In this document: one piece after another, positions 22,858 through 29,600 of the stretch
How the letters are laid out: each line of letters starts with the position of its first letter
How positions within the stretch are numbered: position 1 is the stretch's first letter
Origin: W0P28-013 sp051878315
GTDB taxonomy: Bacteria; Bacteroidota; Bacteroidia; Bacteroidales; Paludibacteraceae
Assembly (NCBI GenBank): GCA_051878315.1
Contig: JBJEJW010000005.1
Location: 1-29,600, forward strand
DNA length: 29,600 nt
Direction: 5' to 3'
Made by a program: the position numbers and the translations under genes
The notes under the pieces: model-generated
Told to the model about the DNA's origin: nothing
The model's database searches: none
The model's input: the letters and a program-made list of their open reading frames with translations, nothing else

Positions 22858-23465
22858 CTATGTTTGCCTAAGTCTCATGCCCATTTTATAATAGAAAGCA
22901 ATTCCTCTTGTATTTCCTGCCCATGTAGCGAGCGTAAAGGCTTTAACACCCCTTGTTCTTAACAATTGTTCGTATGCCTGAAAAAGTGCTACACTTACGC
23001 CTTTCCCCCTGCATACCGACAATACGCAGATAGACAAAAGCGATGCTGTAGGTGTATGTATATCATCAGTTAGATAGGTAATTTCGGGTTCAGGTGCCTT
23101 TGTTATTCGGCGTTTAATTTTCTGCCACTCCGACTTTACGATTCCCCTAACTTTCTTCCATACCAAAGGGTGTCCCTGCATCAACAGCATCAGTGTCCTT
23201 TTGATAAGTGTCCCGGCATTATTTTTATAGAAAATGTCCATAGCTTTTGTACCATACATATGTCCCATACAAAAGCCGACGATTTCGTTTTGGTTTTCTG
23301 CAACCAAAAATAGATTTTCTGCTTCCAAATAAACCTCATACATCTTCTGAGTCAAATTATTACCCCCCCCATAAGGGTGGTAAAATGCTCATTTTGGGGG
23401 AAGCACTCGGTATGCACCTTTGCTACAAAGATCATATCCTCTAATGTTGCTTGTCGTATTGTCAT
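22858..23465 (-). pseudogene. GNAT acetyltransferase interrupted by a frameshift in a G8 tract
   Basis: The gene starts at the ATG at 23465, 5 bases after the stop of the upstream glycosyltransferase. It opens MTIRQATLEDMIFVAKVHTE, a normal GNAT N-terminus. After 37 codons it reaches a run of eight G (C8 on the + strand, 23363-23370) and stops at 23352. The downstream frame then resumes the same protein without a gap (NNLTQKMYEVYLEAENLFLV, then the acetyl-CoA segment VCRGKGVSVALFQAYE) to a stop at 22858. Nine or six G would give one ORF of about 201-202 aa. It may be a true pseudogene, a sequencing error, or a phase-variable contingency gene switched off. The acceptor is unknown; its position suggests amino-sugar acetylation. 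Confidence 0.75.
23363..23370 (-). repeat. G8 homopolymer within the acetyltransferase gene
   Basis: Eight consecutive G (coding strand) lie at the exact point where the two halves of the GNAT reading frame are out of register. Such tracts are prone to slipped-strand change of length. Confidence 0.8.
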
Positions 23466-23470
23466 TATAA

Positions 23471-24463
23471 TTACAATTTATGCATAAGTATTCCCTTTAC
23501 AGTTCCTATACCGTACGACACATGTACGCACAGAAAAAGCCAACATAGCGGCAGTGTATATTTTAATCCCCGCGTATAAGTTGCCTGCACAGAGGCAACA
23601 ATATCACACAAAAGATATGCAAACACACCTACCAACCATGGATACAAAAATGGTTTCCATAATAACGCCAATAGTGGTCCTAATAGTAATCCTAATACAA
23701 AAAAAAGAGGTACAAGGTGACGCAAACCTATAGCATCCTTATCAATATACAACAGATGCCCTATCGACTCACCATTGGCAAACATCTGTCTGCAAGAAGA
23801 GCGCAAAGTAGGACGGGCATAGTAATAAATTTTTATTTCGGGGTTGTAATAAATATCATATCCTGCTTTGCGGATACGCGAGTTATACTCATTATCTTCA
23901 CCGCGGGGCAAATCTTCTCGCATACCTCCAATTTTATCTATCATCGTCCTCGGGAAGGCACCAAACGGAACAGTATCCACATTGCCTGCTTGATTGCCTA
24001 CGCGGAATGCAGCCCCTCCGATACCAAACTTGGAATAATTCAGAATCTGATTGCAAACCGCCCAAAGGGAGTCATTTTGCGCCTGAATAATAAATCTACC
24101 TCCTGCATTTCCGCGTTTGCTATCGGCTTGCAGTGCATCTATACAAAGGGCTATATATTCCTTGTTGTAGGTTGCATGTGCATCCAAACGAACAATGTAA
24201 GGTGCAGTGGAGTTATCGACACCGATATTAAACGCTACAGACTGAATCTTTCGCCCGTTGCGTAGCAAACGAATGTTTCCGTATTGCCGATGATATTGCT
24301 CTACAATGGTCGTTGTTTTATCCGTACTACCACCGTCCACCACCATAATATCCATCTTATCCAACAGATAAGTTTGCTGCAATACGGAATCAAGACAAGC
24401 AGCAATAAAACGCTCCTCATTAAGCGCGGGAATAATAATGGCTACATTTGAAACATTATCCAT
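23471..24463 (-). CDS. Family 2 glycosyltransferase with C-terminal membrane helices
   Basis: This 330-aa glycosyltransferase has an N-terminal GT-A domain of family 2: VAIIIPALNEERFI at the start, VVDGGSTDKT for the nucleotide site, RLDAHATY with the metal-binding acidic region, and RGEDNEYNSRIRKAGY with the catalytic acidic cluster. The C-terminal third (about 240-320) holds several hydrophobic helices, so it sits in the inner membrane. The layout resembles ExoA-type transferases of exopolysaccharide synthesis. The sugar donor is unknown. It lies 5 bases upstream of the frameshifted acetyltransferase start, so the two were probably translated in sequence. Confidence 0.9.
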   Translation of the reverse strand: MDNVSNVAIIIPALNEERFIAACLDSVLQQTYLLDKMDIMVVDGGSTDKTTTIVEQYHRQYGNIRLLRNGRKIQSVAFNIGVDNSTAPYIVRLDAHATYNKEYIALCIDALQADSKRGNAGGRFIIQAQNDSLWAVCNQILNYSKFGIGGAAFRVGNQAGNVDTVPFGAFPRTMIDKIGGMREDLPRGEDNEYNSRIRKAGYDIYYNPEIKIYYYARPTLRSSCRQMFANGESIGHLLYIDKDAIGLRHLVPLFFVLGLLLGPLLALLWKPFLYPWLVGVFAYLLCDIVASVQATYTRGLKYTLPLCWLFLCVHVSYGIGTVKGILMHKL

Positions 24464-24519
24464 TTTAACGAATATCCTTTACTAATTTTCCTAATAGATA
24501 TTTGGCGGTCTTGGGAGGA

Positions 24520-24612
24520 TTAGCGATAGTAGGCAGAGTGCAACAAAGTCTTTATCGTAGCCTCGTCAAAACGGTATTTCATAATTTTGGCAGGCGTATC
24601 AACCACGACTAT
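24520..24612 (-). pseudogene. C-terminal remnant of a hexapeptide-repeat acetyltransferase
   Basis: Between LicD and the GT2 gene a 30-codon frame reads IVVVDTPAKIMKYRFDEATI and ends LLHSAYYR, bounded upstream by an in-frame TAA. The PAKIMKYRF segment is the typical end of CatB/maltose-type left-handed beta-helix acetyltransferases. The catalytic coils are missing. It looks like the leftover end of a lost gene. Nothing else is seen in the 170-base gap. Confidence 0.6.
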
Positions 24613-24633
24613 TTATCATTTGTTATGAACATA

Positions 24634-25524
24634 CTAAAACCTTACTTCTAACCAAAAAGCATGTTTACGTTGGTCCAAGGGCGGCAGTTTCATGTAGTCA
24701 CCATACAAAACTTTTAGATACCTATCCGGATTATTTGGCATAGGAGCCTTTTCTATGTTTTCAAAACGATGATAGGATAGTGGCAATATCGTGTTACGCG
24801 GATAATTTTCTCGAAGGTATCTCCGACTACATGGGACCCCGACCTCACAAGTTCCTTTGTCTTTATACCTGGAGATAAAATCATCTAACAGATTAAAAAG
24901 TTTTGTATAATTGGTAAAGCATGAGAAGAAACGCCCAATTGCCATACGTAACCTCAGTTCTTTGCGTCCTTCCGGTGTTGTAGAAAGTACCTGGGACATA
25001 GGACAAGTTCGATGATCATAGTACTTCATGCAAATAGCAATATAGTGAATACCATCCGCAATAATCGCGTTGAACAATCTTACAACCTTACTGTCAGGCA
25101 TATTGTCAATAGGAAACACATCAATAAAAATCGGTTTTTCCTCATCCGGTCTATCATAAATGCTCCGTAGCAGTGTACCTGGTTTTTCAATACGCATAAA
25201 CGACATATCCGTATGGTCAGATATGTTAGGCCCCACACATTTGTATTTGTTCCCATATTCTTGGGCCAACGCCTTCGGTAGTCGGTCATAATCATGTCGC
25301 ATCAGCATAATATCCATATCATCATCCCAAGGAATAAATCCGTTGTGTCGAACCGCACCAAGACATGCTCCCCCACTAAGCATTACCTGTAGATGATGTT
25401 TTTGGCAGGCTATATAAATGTCTTGAAAAATTTCAACAAATACAGATTTTAATTGCTGTAATTCTTCAGACGTTAATTCTCTTACAGGATAATTGGCATC
25501 ACTCAATAATTTTACGATATTCAT
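24634..25524 (-). CDS. LicD-family phosphotransferase
   Basis: This 296-aa LicD protein has the nucleotidyltransferase-like core: MLSGGACLGAVRHNGFIPW followed by the metal-binding WDDDMD (66-71), then FIDVFPIDNMPD near residue 135. LicD proteins transfer a phospho-substituent (phosphocholine in several pathogens, other phospho-alcohols elsewhere) from a CDP-activated donor to a glycan. A CDP-type donor would need a cytidylyltransferase, and an IspD/TarI-like one is encoded three genes upstream in the same direction (26712-27434). No choline-uptake or choline-kinase gene is present, so the group transferred could be a polyol phosphate instead. The substituent remains open. No signal peptide is seen; it is cytoplasmic. 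Confidence 0.9.
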   Translation of the reverse strand: MNIVKLLSDANYPVRELTSEELQQLKSVFVEIFQDIYIACQKHHLQVMLSGGACLGAVRHNGFIPWDDDMDIMLMRHDYDRLPKALAQEYGNKYKCVGPNISDHTDMSFMRIEKPGTLLRSIYDRPDEEKPIFIDVFPIDNMPDSKVVRLFNAIIADGIHYIAICMKYYDHRTCPMSQVLSTTPEGRKELRLRMAIGRFFSCFTNYTKLFNLLDDFISRYKDKGTCEVGVPCSRRYLRENYPRNTILPLSYHRFENIEKAPMPNNPDRYLKVLYGDYMKLPPLDQRKHAFWLEVRF

Positions 25525-25589
25525 ATGATACTATTAAAATTGTATTTTGTATTACTTTTTTGTTACATAAGATAAAAAACGCTGCTGAA

Positions 25590-25748
25590 TTATTCACGGA
25601 GCAACATAATAGCTCCGATAGAAAGGAAAACAAAGGTAAATGAGACCCATAAATATAGCGAACAATTCTCCCCTTTCCGCGTAGCCACATAAACCCATTC
25701 CCTTCGCAATATCACCCAATCTACACGCCTCATCTTATCATTTGGCAT
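25590..25748 (-). CDS. Small predicted membrane protein, 52 aa
   Basis: An ATG 7 bases after the epimerase stop opens MPNDKMRRVDWVILRREWVY, continues with a basic linker (VATRKGENC), then one hydrophobic helix (LYLWVSFTFVFLSIGAIMLL) and ends RE. The spacing and the Arg/Trp-rich cytoplasmic side followed by a helix look like a real single-pass inner-membrane protein. It could instead be the truncated N-terminus of a larger transporter, since ABC-2 permeases start in a similar way. No function can be given. The 65 bases between it and LicD hold nothing recognisable. Confidence 0.5.
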   Translation of the reverse strand: MPNDKMRRVDWVILRREWVYVATRKGENCSLYLWVSFTFVFLSIGAIMLLRE

Positions 25749-25755
25749 TAACAAT

Positions 25756-26715
25756 TCATTTCGTACCTTTTATTGTTTCTATTAGTCCCCTTGTTAACGA
25801 AAAGCGAGGTGTCCAGCCAAGCGCACATAGTCTCTCCGTATTAAAGACAGCACGTTTCATTGCCGAATAGCCTTTGCTCTCTGTCGCAGAAGGCAAGTCA
25901 AATACCACCTTTACTCCCGCAATGTCCGCGATGGTTTCTGCCAAAGTGCGGATAGTTACATTGCTTTGTTGGTCGGCGATGTTGTATGCCTGCTTACACG
26001 CTCCCTTTTGCAAAATCGTGAGCAAAGCATCTGCACAATCCTCCACGAATATCCATGAACGATATTGCTCCCCGGTGCTTTTAAGCACAATATCTTCGCG
26101 CGCTCTTGCTTTACGGACAAACTGAGCAAAGGCACGGTTGTCTGCCTCTGTAAAATGAGGTCCATAGGTATGACAAGGTCTCCCTACAACCACATCAATC
26201 CCATACTGTTCTGCATAGCATACACACATTGTCTCCGCTGCCCGTTTAGACGAAGGATAGCATGCCCGTAAAGTCATCGTATCTACTTTGCCGCTATCAT
26301 CTTCTACCCATTCGGTTTGCTCACCATTGCCATACACCTCTCCAGAAGATACATATAAAAACCGCTCTATGCCATGTGTACGACCATATTCTAACAGATT
26401 GCGCGTTCCATTGATATTCGTCCATAGCGTTTCCACAGGATGAGTTGCATACGCATTAGGGTTCGCATTACCAGCAGCATGAATGATATAGTGAAAATTA
26501 GTTTCCACCGCTAAAGGGGCATTGACATCACCTGTCAAAATATGCAAGTGTGGATTGCATAAGTACTTTTCAAAACGCTGCAATGCTTTTTGCTCATCAC
26601 GTACCATAGCATATACCTCGGCAGTAGGGTAATACACCAACAACTTTTCTACCACAGCACTTGCAATTAACCCCGCTGCACCTGTTACTAATATATATTT
26701 TCGCTCCAATGTCAT
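25756..26715 (-). CDS. NAD-dependent sugar epimerase/dehydratase (extended SDR)
   Basis: This 319-aa extended short-chain dehydrogenase acts on a sugar nucleotide. The Rossmann motif is VTGAAGLIAS, followed by HAAGNANP. The catalytic triad is Ser in YVSSGEVYG with Tyr and Lys in CYPSSKRAAE. The region GRPCHTYGPHF and the later RSWIFVEDCADALL are standard for UDP-glucose 4-epimerase, UDP-glucuronate decarboxylase and related enzymes. Sequence alone does not decide among these. The start at 26715 gives an ATGA overlap with the cytidylyltransferase stop; an in-frame ATG at 26724 is the alternative. The tight overlap suggests the two products act together, possibly on a CDP-linked compound. Confidence 0.88.
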   Translation of the reverse strand: MTLERKYILVTGAAGLIASAVVEKLLVYYPTAEVYAMVRDEQKALQRFEKYLCNPHLHILTGDVNAPLAVETNFHYIIHAAGNANPNAYATHPVETLWTNINGTRNLLEYGRTHGIERFLYVSSGEVYGNGEQTEWVEDDSGKVDTMTLRACYPSSKRAAETMCVCYAEQYGIDVVVGRPCHTYGPHFTEADNRAFAQFVRKARAREDIVLKSTGEQYRSWIFVEDCADALLTILQKGACKQAYNIADQQSNVTIRTLAETIADIAGVKVVFDLPSATESKGYSAMKRAVFNTERLCALGWTPRFSLTRGLIETIKGTK

Positions 26716-27434
26716 TTCAGCCATTCGTCTTTTGATACATGCTTTAATGCCTTAAACAATTCGATATCCTCCACATTGGTTAGTTTCAATCCATTTTTCT
26801 CACTTCCTATCACTAAATGTTGGTCGTTAATCCCAAGACAAGCAGCCAATTCGCACGATGCAGCTTTCTGCAATCCCTGTTCTGCCGCCATTTTATGTAC
26901 ATGAAGTAGTTTGCCTAATTGGTAAGTATGCGGTGTCTGTGTCCTAATCAATTGCTCACGGGGTATAGGCATATAGGACATAGTACCACTCTGCGAATGA
27001 TATTCCATGATAACCTCCTTACAAGGCAATCCTGTTACTGCATACCCATGCTCACGAGCCACTTGTATATTTTGGGAAATAATATCCAAAGACACCAAAG
27101 GACGCACTCCATCTTGTATGATTACTATATCCTCGTCTGCAAGACCTTTTTCTTTCAATCCTACAATACCATTGTGAATAGAATCTTGATTACTATCCCC
27201 CCCCGGAAATATATATTTCAATTTTGTGATTCCAAACTGATTAGCATACGCCTTCAACATCATCTCCCATCCTTTCAAGCAAACCACTGCAATAGCATCT
27301 ACCTCTACATGCTTTTGAAAAGGCAACATAGTGTATATAATAACCGGGCAATCGTCTATATTCATAAACTGTTTAGGAACATCTTGTCCCATACGTGTAC
27401 CACTCCCAGCGGCCGTCAATAGTGCAATGTTCAT
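26712..27434 (-). CDS. IspD/TarI-family cytidylyltransferase
   Basis: This 240-aa enzyme uses CTP to activate a phosphorylated alcohol. The CTP-binding motif GSGTRMG (10-16) with PKQF (20-23), the DGVRPLVS segment near residue 108 and KLTNVEDIEL near the end are characteristic of IspD (MEP cytidylyltransferase) and TarI (ribitol-5-phosphate cytidylyltransferase). The position inside a polysaccharide cluster with LicD, and the tight overlap with an SDR gene, favours a TarI-like role making a CDP-alditol over isoprenoid synthesis, but a true ispD cannot be excluded. A G8 tract (27197-27204) encodes PGGD and is in frame here. It starts 12 bases after the preceding glycosyltransferase stop. Confidence 0.85.
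   Translation of the reverse strand: MNIALLTAAGSGTRMGQDVPKQFMNIDDCPVIIYTMLPFQKHVEVDAIAVVCLKGWEMMLKAYANQFGITKLKYIFPGGDSNQDSIHNGIVGLKEKGLADEDIVIIQDGVRPLVSLDIISQNIQVAREHGYAVTGLPCKEVIMEYHSQSGTMSYMPIPREQLIRTQTPHTYQLGKLLHVHKMAAEQGLQKAASCELAACLGINDQHLVIGSEKNGLKLTNVEDIELFKALKHVSKDEWLK
27197..27204 (-). repeat. In-frame G8 homopolymer in the cytidylyltransferase gene
   Basis: Eight consecutive G on the coding strand fall in codons for Pro-Gly-Gly-Asp. The reading frame is intact at this length; loss or gain of one G would truncate the enzyme near residue 85. Confidence 0.75.
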
Positions 27435-27446
27435 AAAAATTTGAAA

Positions 27447-28337
27447 TTATTTTGTGTTCATAGTACTTCTTCTTTGCATTTCCTCTTTGAAGACTATCCT
27501 CGATAACGCACATTCCTTCGCCTCTTGTTTATTATGTTTAAGGAAAGCCCTTAACTGAAAGATGTAAGATAGAAAAATATGCGTGTAGAAATACGAAGTA
27601 GTAGATATTCCATGTTTATCGTACACATACGTATCTCCTTTTATTAGGATTCTTTGTCGATTCTGAGAATACGGTCGTTTTGAATGATCATGCAGGTATG
27701 TTATACTTGGCAAATACGATATCTGCATTCTATCAAAGTGTTTTCGAAAACGTAAATAAATATCTGGTTCTTCACCATACATAAACAATTTTTCATCATA
27801 CATTCCAATCTCTTCAAATGCAGTTTTCCGTAACATAAAGAATGCTCCTGATAGATACATAAAACGATCATCAAAATGATTTAGAGGCAAACACACATTT
27901 CGCAATAGTACTCGTAGCGGTTCCCACATAGCATAACTACAAGCAAAACTCCACCCTTGTCGCCCTGTAGCCAACATTTGTTTACAACCACTCATTACAA
28001 CATTTGGAGCATCAAAACATTGTACTAATGCTGCCAATGTAGGTTGCAACAATCGCACATCAGGGTTCATAATAGCCACGATGGGTGCAGTAGCCAAGCG
28101 TATACCGACATTGTTGCCCTGACCATAGCCGCCATTGCGGGTATTTTGGACCACTCGCACTGCAGGATAGTCTGTTTGGAGACGGTCGCACATGGTCTCA
28201 TAGTTGAGACTTTGGTTATCCACGACTATCACCTCCAATTCTTCTTGCGGCAAATCATTGTATTCATACAAAGAATGGAGGCAGTCGTAGATATCTTTCC
28301 CGGAATTATAGGTAACAATGATAACAGATAGCTTCAT
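27447..28337 (-). CDS. Family 2 glycosyltransferase (rhamnosyltransferase-like)
   Basis: This 296-aa GT2 enzyme starts MKLSVIIVTYNSGKDIYDC, with VIVVDNQSLNYE for nucleotide binding, NGGYGQGNNVGI and the metal-site segment IMNPDVRLLQP. SGAFFMLRKTAFEEIGMYDE and GEEPDIYLRFRK carry the acceptor and catalytic residues. This pattern is common in rhamnosyl- and other deoxysugar transferases of O-antigen and capsule loci. The ATG at 28337 is preferred to 28364 because family members begin at this methionine and the predicted transcript starts near 28373. It is the first gene of the cluster that continues through the cytidylyltransferase. The sugar is unknown. Confidence 0.9.
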   Translation of the reverse strand: MKLSVIIVTYNSGKDIYDCLHSLYEYNDLPQEELEVIVVDNQSLNYETMCDRLQTDYPAVRVVQNTRNGGYGQGNNVGIRLATAPIVAIMNPDVRLLQPTLAALVQCFDAPNVVMSGCKQMLATGRQGWSFACSYAMWEPLRVLLRNVCLPLNHFDDRFMYLSGAFFMLRKTAFEEIGMYDEKLFMYGEEPDIYLRFRKHFDRMQISYLPSITYLHDHSKRPYSQNRQRILIKGDTYVYDKHGISTTSYFYTHIFLSYIFQLRAFLKHNKQEAKECALSRIVFKEEMQRRSTMNTK

Positions 28338-28379
28338 TATGGATTTTGTTTGAGATTCATGCACACATTGTTTGAAGGT

Positions 28380-28388
28380 GCAAAAGTA
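28380..28388 (-). promoter_or_regulatory. -7 promoter box for the glycosyltransferase-IspD-SDR-LicD operon
   Basis: The - strand reads TACTTTTGC, a match to TAnnTTTG. Initiation near 28373 would give a leader of about 36 nt before the ATG at 28337. Confidence 0.55.
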
Positions 28389-28621
28389 GTACTATTTTTT
28401 TTAGATACGCAAATGTTTATGGCAAAAACGAAAAATATTAGAGAGTGGAGAACTAGAAAGGAAATGCGATTCTTTGGAGCCGTCGTAACCTCAAGAAAAA
28501 AGGCACACCTCGACCAACGACCTATTATGCTTTTCCGCAAACACTCGACAACGCCAAACACACCAATACCATAAAAGCGCGATGCAAATAAAACCTAATC
28601 TACTTGACGCAGAAGGGCAAA

Positions 28622-28720
28622 ATGTGCCGTCCGTACATGTTTGCCATTACACAAATTCTCGGCAAAAACGATGGATTGCACCACCTCGTTTACGCACTCG
28701 AAATAGTCAAGTACCTTTAA
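28622..28720 (+). CDS. Short ORF or gene remnant, 32 aa
   Basis: On the + strand MCRPYMFAITQILGKNDGLH continues HLVYALEIVKYL and stops at TAA right at the edge of a terminator hairpin (28719-28751). The frame is protein-like and is closed upstream by a TAA about 30 bases before the ATG. It has no clear promoter and no family I recognise. It may be the last part of a lost gene. The rest of the 28389-28806 gap shows no gene I can support. Confidence 0.25.
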   Translation: MCRPYMFAITQILGKNDGLHHLVYALEIVKYL

Positions 28721-28751
28721 AAAAGCCCGCGCAATACAGCGCGAGGCTTTT
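28719..28751. terminator. Intrinsic terminator after the 28807-29217 lipoprotein gene
   Basis: AAAAGCC-CGCGC pairs with GCGCG-(a)-GGCTTTT around a 6-nt loop. On the - strand the stem is followed by TTTTTT, so it terminates the lipoprotein transcript. On the + strand the T-run is four bases, so it may also serve the short ORF at 28622-28720. Confidence 0.75.
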
Positions 28752-28806
28752 ATATATATCATTTCACGCTGAATACCCATTACGGTAGGCAATCAACACT
28801 ATACTT

Positions 28807-29217
28807 CTATTTGAACGTATGTTCTGCCACTACAATCTTCTTGGATGAGTCTTCCCAATCGGAACGAGTCAGTTGGATGGTCACATCGGTAAGAACATAG
28901 AATGAGTTATAGTCATCAGCTCCTTCTATCTGATTGACACCTTTCTCGAATGCAGCTTTCATCGCTTTGTCGCACTCTGTGAGTTCACCCGTCTTTTGGA
29001 ATGTCATATGGCCGATAGAAAGATGCGTTGCCGTTTCACTCAAACATTTAGCCATCGTGTCTTCCGCTCCCGACATTTGATAAGACATCGACGATCCTGT
29101 CGAACTATCGGCCGGTGTAAGCGAGTAGATGAAATCTCCGGAAACAATCGGCTCACACGAGGTGAAAGCCATCACACACAACACTGCACTAAACAATGCA
29201 AAAAATACTTTTTTCAT
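28807..29217 (-). CDS. Predicted lipoprotein of unknown function
   Basis: This 136-aa secreted protein has a signal peptide (MKKVFFALFSAVLCVMAF) ending in a lipobox with Cys21 (FTSC). The mature part is a small domain with no motif known to me: a Ser/Thr-rich start, a middle helix region with two more Cys, and a beta-like end (YVLTDVTIQLTRSDWEDS). It is transcribed alone, with a promoter at 29249-29256 and a terminator at 28719-28751, and sits as an island between glycosyltransferase genes. Confidence 0.8.
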   Translation of the reverse strand: MKKVFFALFSAVLCVMAFTSCEPIVSGDFIYSLTPADSSTGSSMSYQMSGAEDTMAKCLSETATHLSIGHMTFQKTGELTECDKAMKAAFEKGVNQIEGADDYNSFYVLTDVTIQLTRSDWEDSSKKIVVAEHTFK

Positions 29218-29248
29218 AGAATAAATTAGTTAGTTGGTTATTATACGA

Positions 29249-29256
29249 CAAAGGTA
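29249..29256 (-). promoter_or_regulatory. -7 promoter box for the 28807-29217 lipoprotein gene
   Basis: The - strand reads TACCTTTG, a perfect consensus match. Initiation near 29242 gives a 25-nt leader. Confidence 0.6.
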
Positions 29257-29307
29257 ATACTTTTTTTAAATATATGCAACAAACAATATCAAAAATATAC
29301 AGAAAAA

Positions 29308-29508
29308 TTATAGTTGTTTTACAACTTTTGCCGGTATTCCTGCGACTACAGCATAAGCAGGCACATCGTGGGTTACCACGCTGTTAGCTGCTATGATAGC
29401 CCCTTTGCCAATATGATATAACTTGACATATACTATCATATATATAGAATACTCTATCTTAGGATCACCAACAATGAATAAAAACCAAAGAAAAAAATCA
29501 AATATCAT
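29308..29508 (-). pseudogene. Truncated hexapeptide-repeat acetyltransferase
   Basis: The last 35 codons (from about 29415: HIGKGAIIAANSVVTHDVPA then YAVVAGIPAKVVKQL) are the end of a left-handed beta-helix acetyltransferase. The first 31 codons (MIFDFFLWFLFIVGD and following) are hydrophobic and unlike the family. The ATG overlaps the stop of the upstream gene by 4 bases (ATGA), so the original start may be preserved with the middle deleted. The catalytic coils are absent, so it should be inactive. Confidence 0.65.
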
Positions 29509-29600
29509 TGCTTATGTTTCTCTGCTATCTCTTGATATATGACATTAAGTCCTTTTGCTATTTCCTTCCATGATTTAGGACCTTCGGCATAATCGCTCTC
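29505..29600 (-). CDS. C-terminus of a probable glycosyltransferase, cut by the window edge
   Basis: Thirty-one codons read in from the right edge (ESDYAEGPKSWKEIAKGLNV, then IYQEIAEKHKQ) to a TGA at 29505. The W-x-x-I-A and IY pattern near the end is typical of the last helix of family 4 glycosyltransferases. With so little sequence the family is only likely, but the polysaccharide context fits. Confidence 0.5.
   Translation of the reverse strand, partial: ESDYAEGPKSWKEIAKGLNVIYQEIAEKHKQ

Noticed and set aside
23352..23465. In-frame stop codon as the cause of the acetyltransferase break
   Set aside because: Careful recount shows five, not six, C after TTC in the coding strand, so the N-terminal frame stays open up to the G8 tract. 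The break is a frameshift at that tract.
27197..27204. Frameshift at the G8 tract of the cytidylyltransferase gene
   Set aside because: The frame is continuous across the tract (FPGGDSNQDS), so the gene is intact at this length.
28595..28792. 65-codon - strand ORF
   Set aside because: It contains the terminator hairpin of the upstream lipoprotein gene, so it would not be transcribed as a coding region. The + strand short ORF fits the terminator better.

Overview
The window looks like a chromosomal segment from a member of the Bacteroidales (Bacteroidota). The evidence is the repeated TAnnTTTGC-type -7 promoter box in front of many genes, A-rich leaders without clear Shine-Dalgarno sites, a PPi-dependent phosphofructokinase, a zinc-free type B ribosomal protein L31, a DPP-IV-type S9 peptidase, and WcfR/WcfS-like capsule genes. 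I cannot name the species.

Layout. 1-610: left edge with a possible gene start leaving the window, a candidate small RNA on the + strand and tRNA-Lys(CTT) on the - strand. 0.7-1.8 kb (-): a WbpE-type sugar-nucleotide aminotransferase. 1.9-10.3 kb (+): housekeeping genes for DPP-IV, a ROK kinase, L31, an operon of a beta-barrel protein, a metallophosphoesterase and a Nudix hydrolase, a leader RNA followed by ogt, then pfp. 10.4-12.5 kb (-): cysK behind a leader that looks like a cysteine-responsive attenuator, and an AraC-family regulator. 12.6-16.1 kb (+): a P2A-type cation ATPase and an SDR oxidoreductase. 16.2-20.7 kb (-): a tight run of collagen-like lipoprotein, wbpD, wbpB, S4 protein, MmcQ/YjbR protein and U32 protein. 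20.8-29.6 kb (-): a more AT-rich surface-polysaccharide region with an initiating sugar-phosphate transferase, its WcfR-like aminotransferase, a frameshifted GNAT acetyltransferase, two GT2 glycosyltransferases, LicD, an NAD-dependent epimerase/dehydratase, an IspD/TarI-like cytidylyltransferase, a small membrane protein, several gene-tail remnants, a lipoprotein, and the tail of one more probable glycosyltransferase.

How the genes fit together. WbpB, WbpD and WbpE catalyse the oxidation, acetylation and transamination steps that convert UDP-GlcNAcA into UDP-2,3-diacetamido-2,3-dideoxyglucuronate. Here wbpE lies about 17 kb from wbpB and wbpD. The right-hand cluster supplies a lipid-linked first sugar (WcfR/WcfS-like), glycosyltransferases, and probably a CDP-activated phospho-substituent (TarI/IspD-like enzyme plus LicD).

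The strongest unexpected signal is the cysK leader. From a -7 box at 11523-11531 (- strand) a short ORF of 23 codons (11427-11498) carries three consecutive Cys codons. It is followed by an intrinsic terminator (11350-11390) whose 5' arm is perfectly complementary over 8 nt to a segment inside the ORF. That is the architecture of ribosome-mediated attenuation. A second leader, in front of ogt, also holds a short ORF that runs into a terminator hairpin. Function calls rest on motifs and family knowledge read by eye; no database search was possible.
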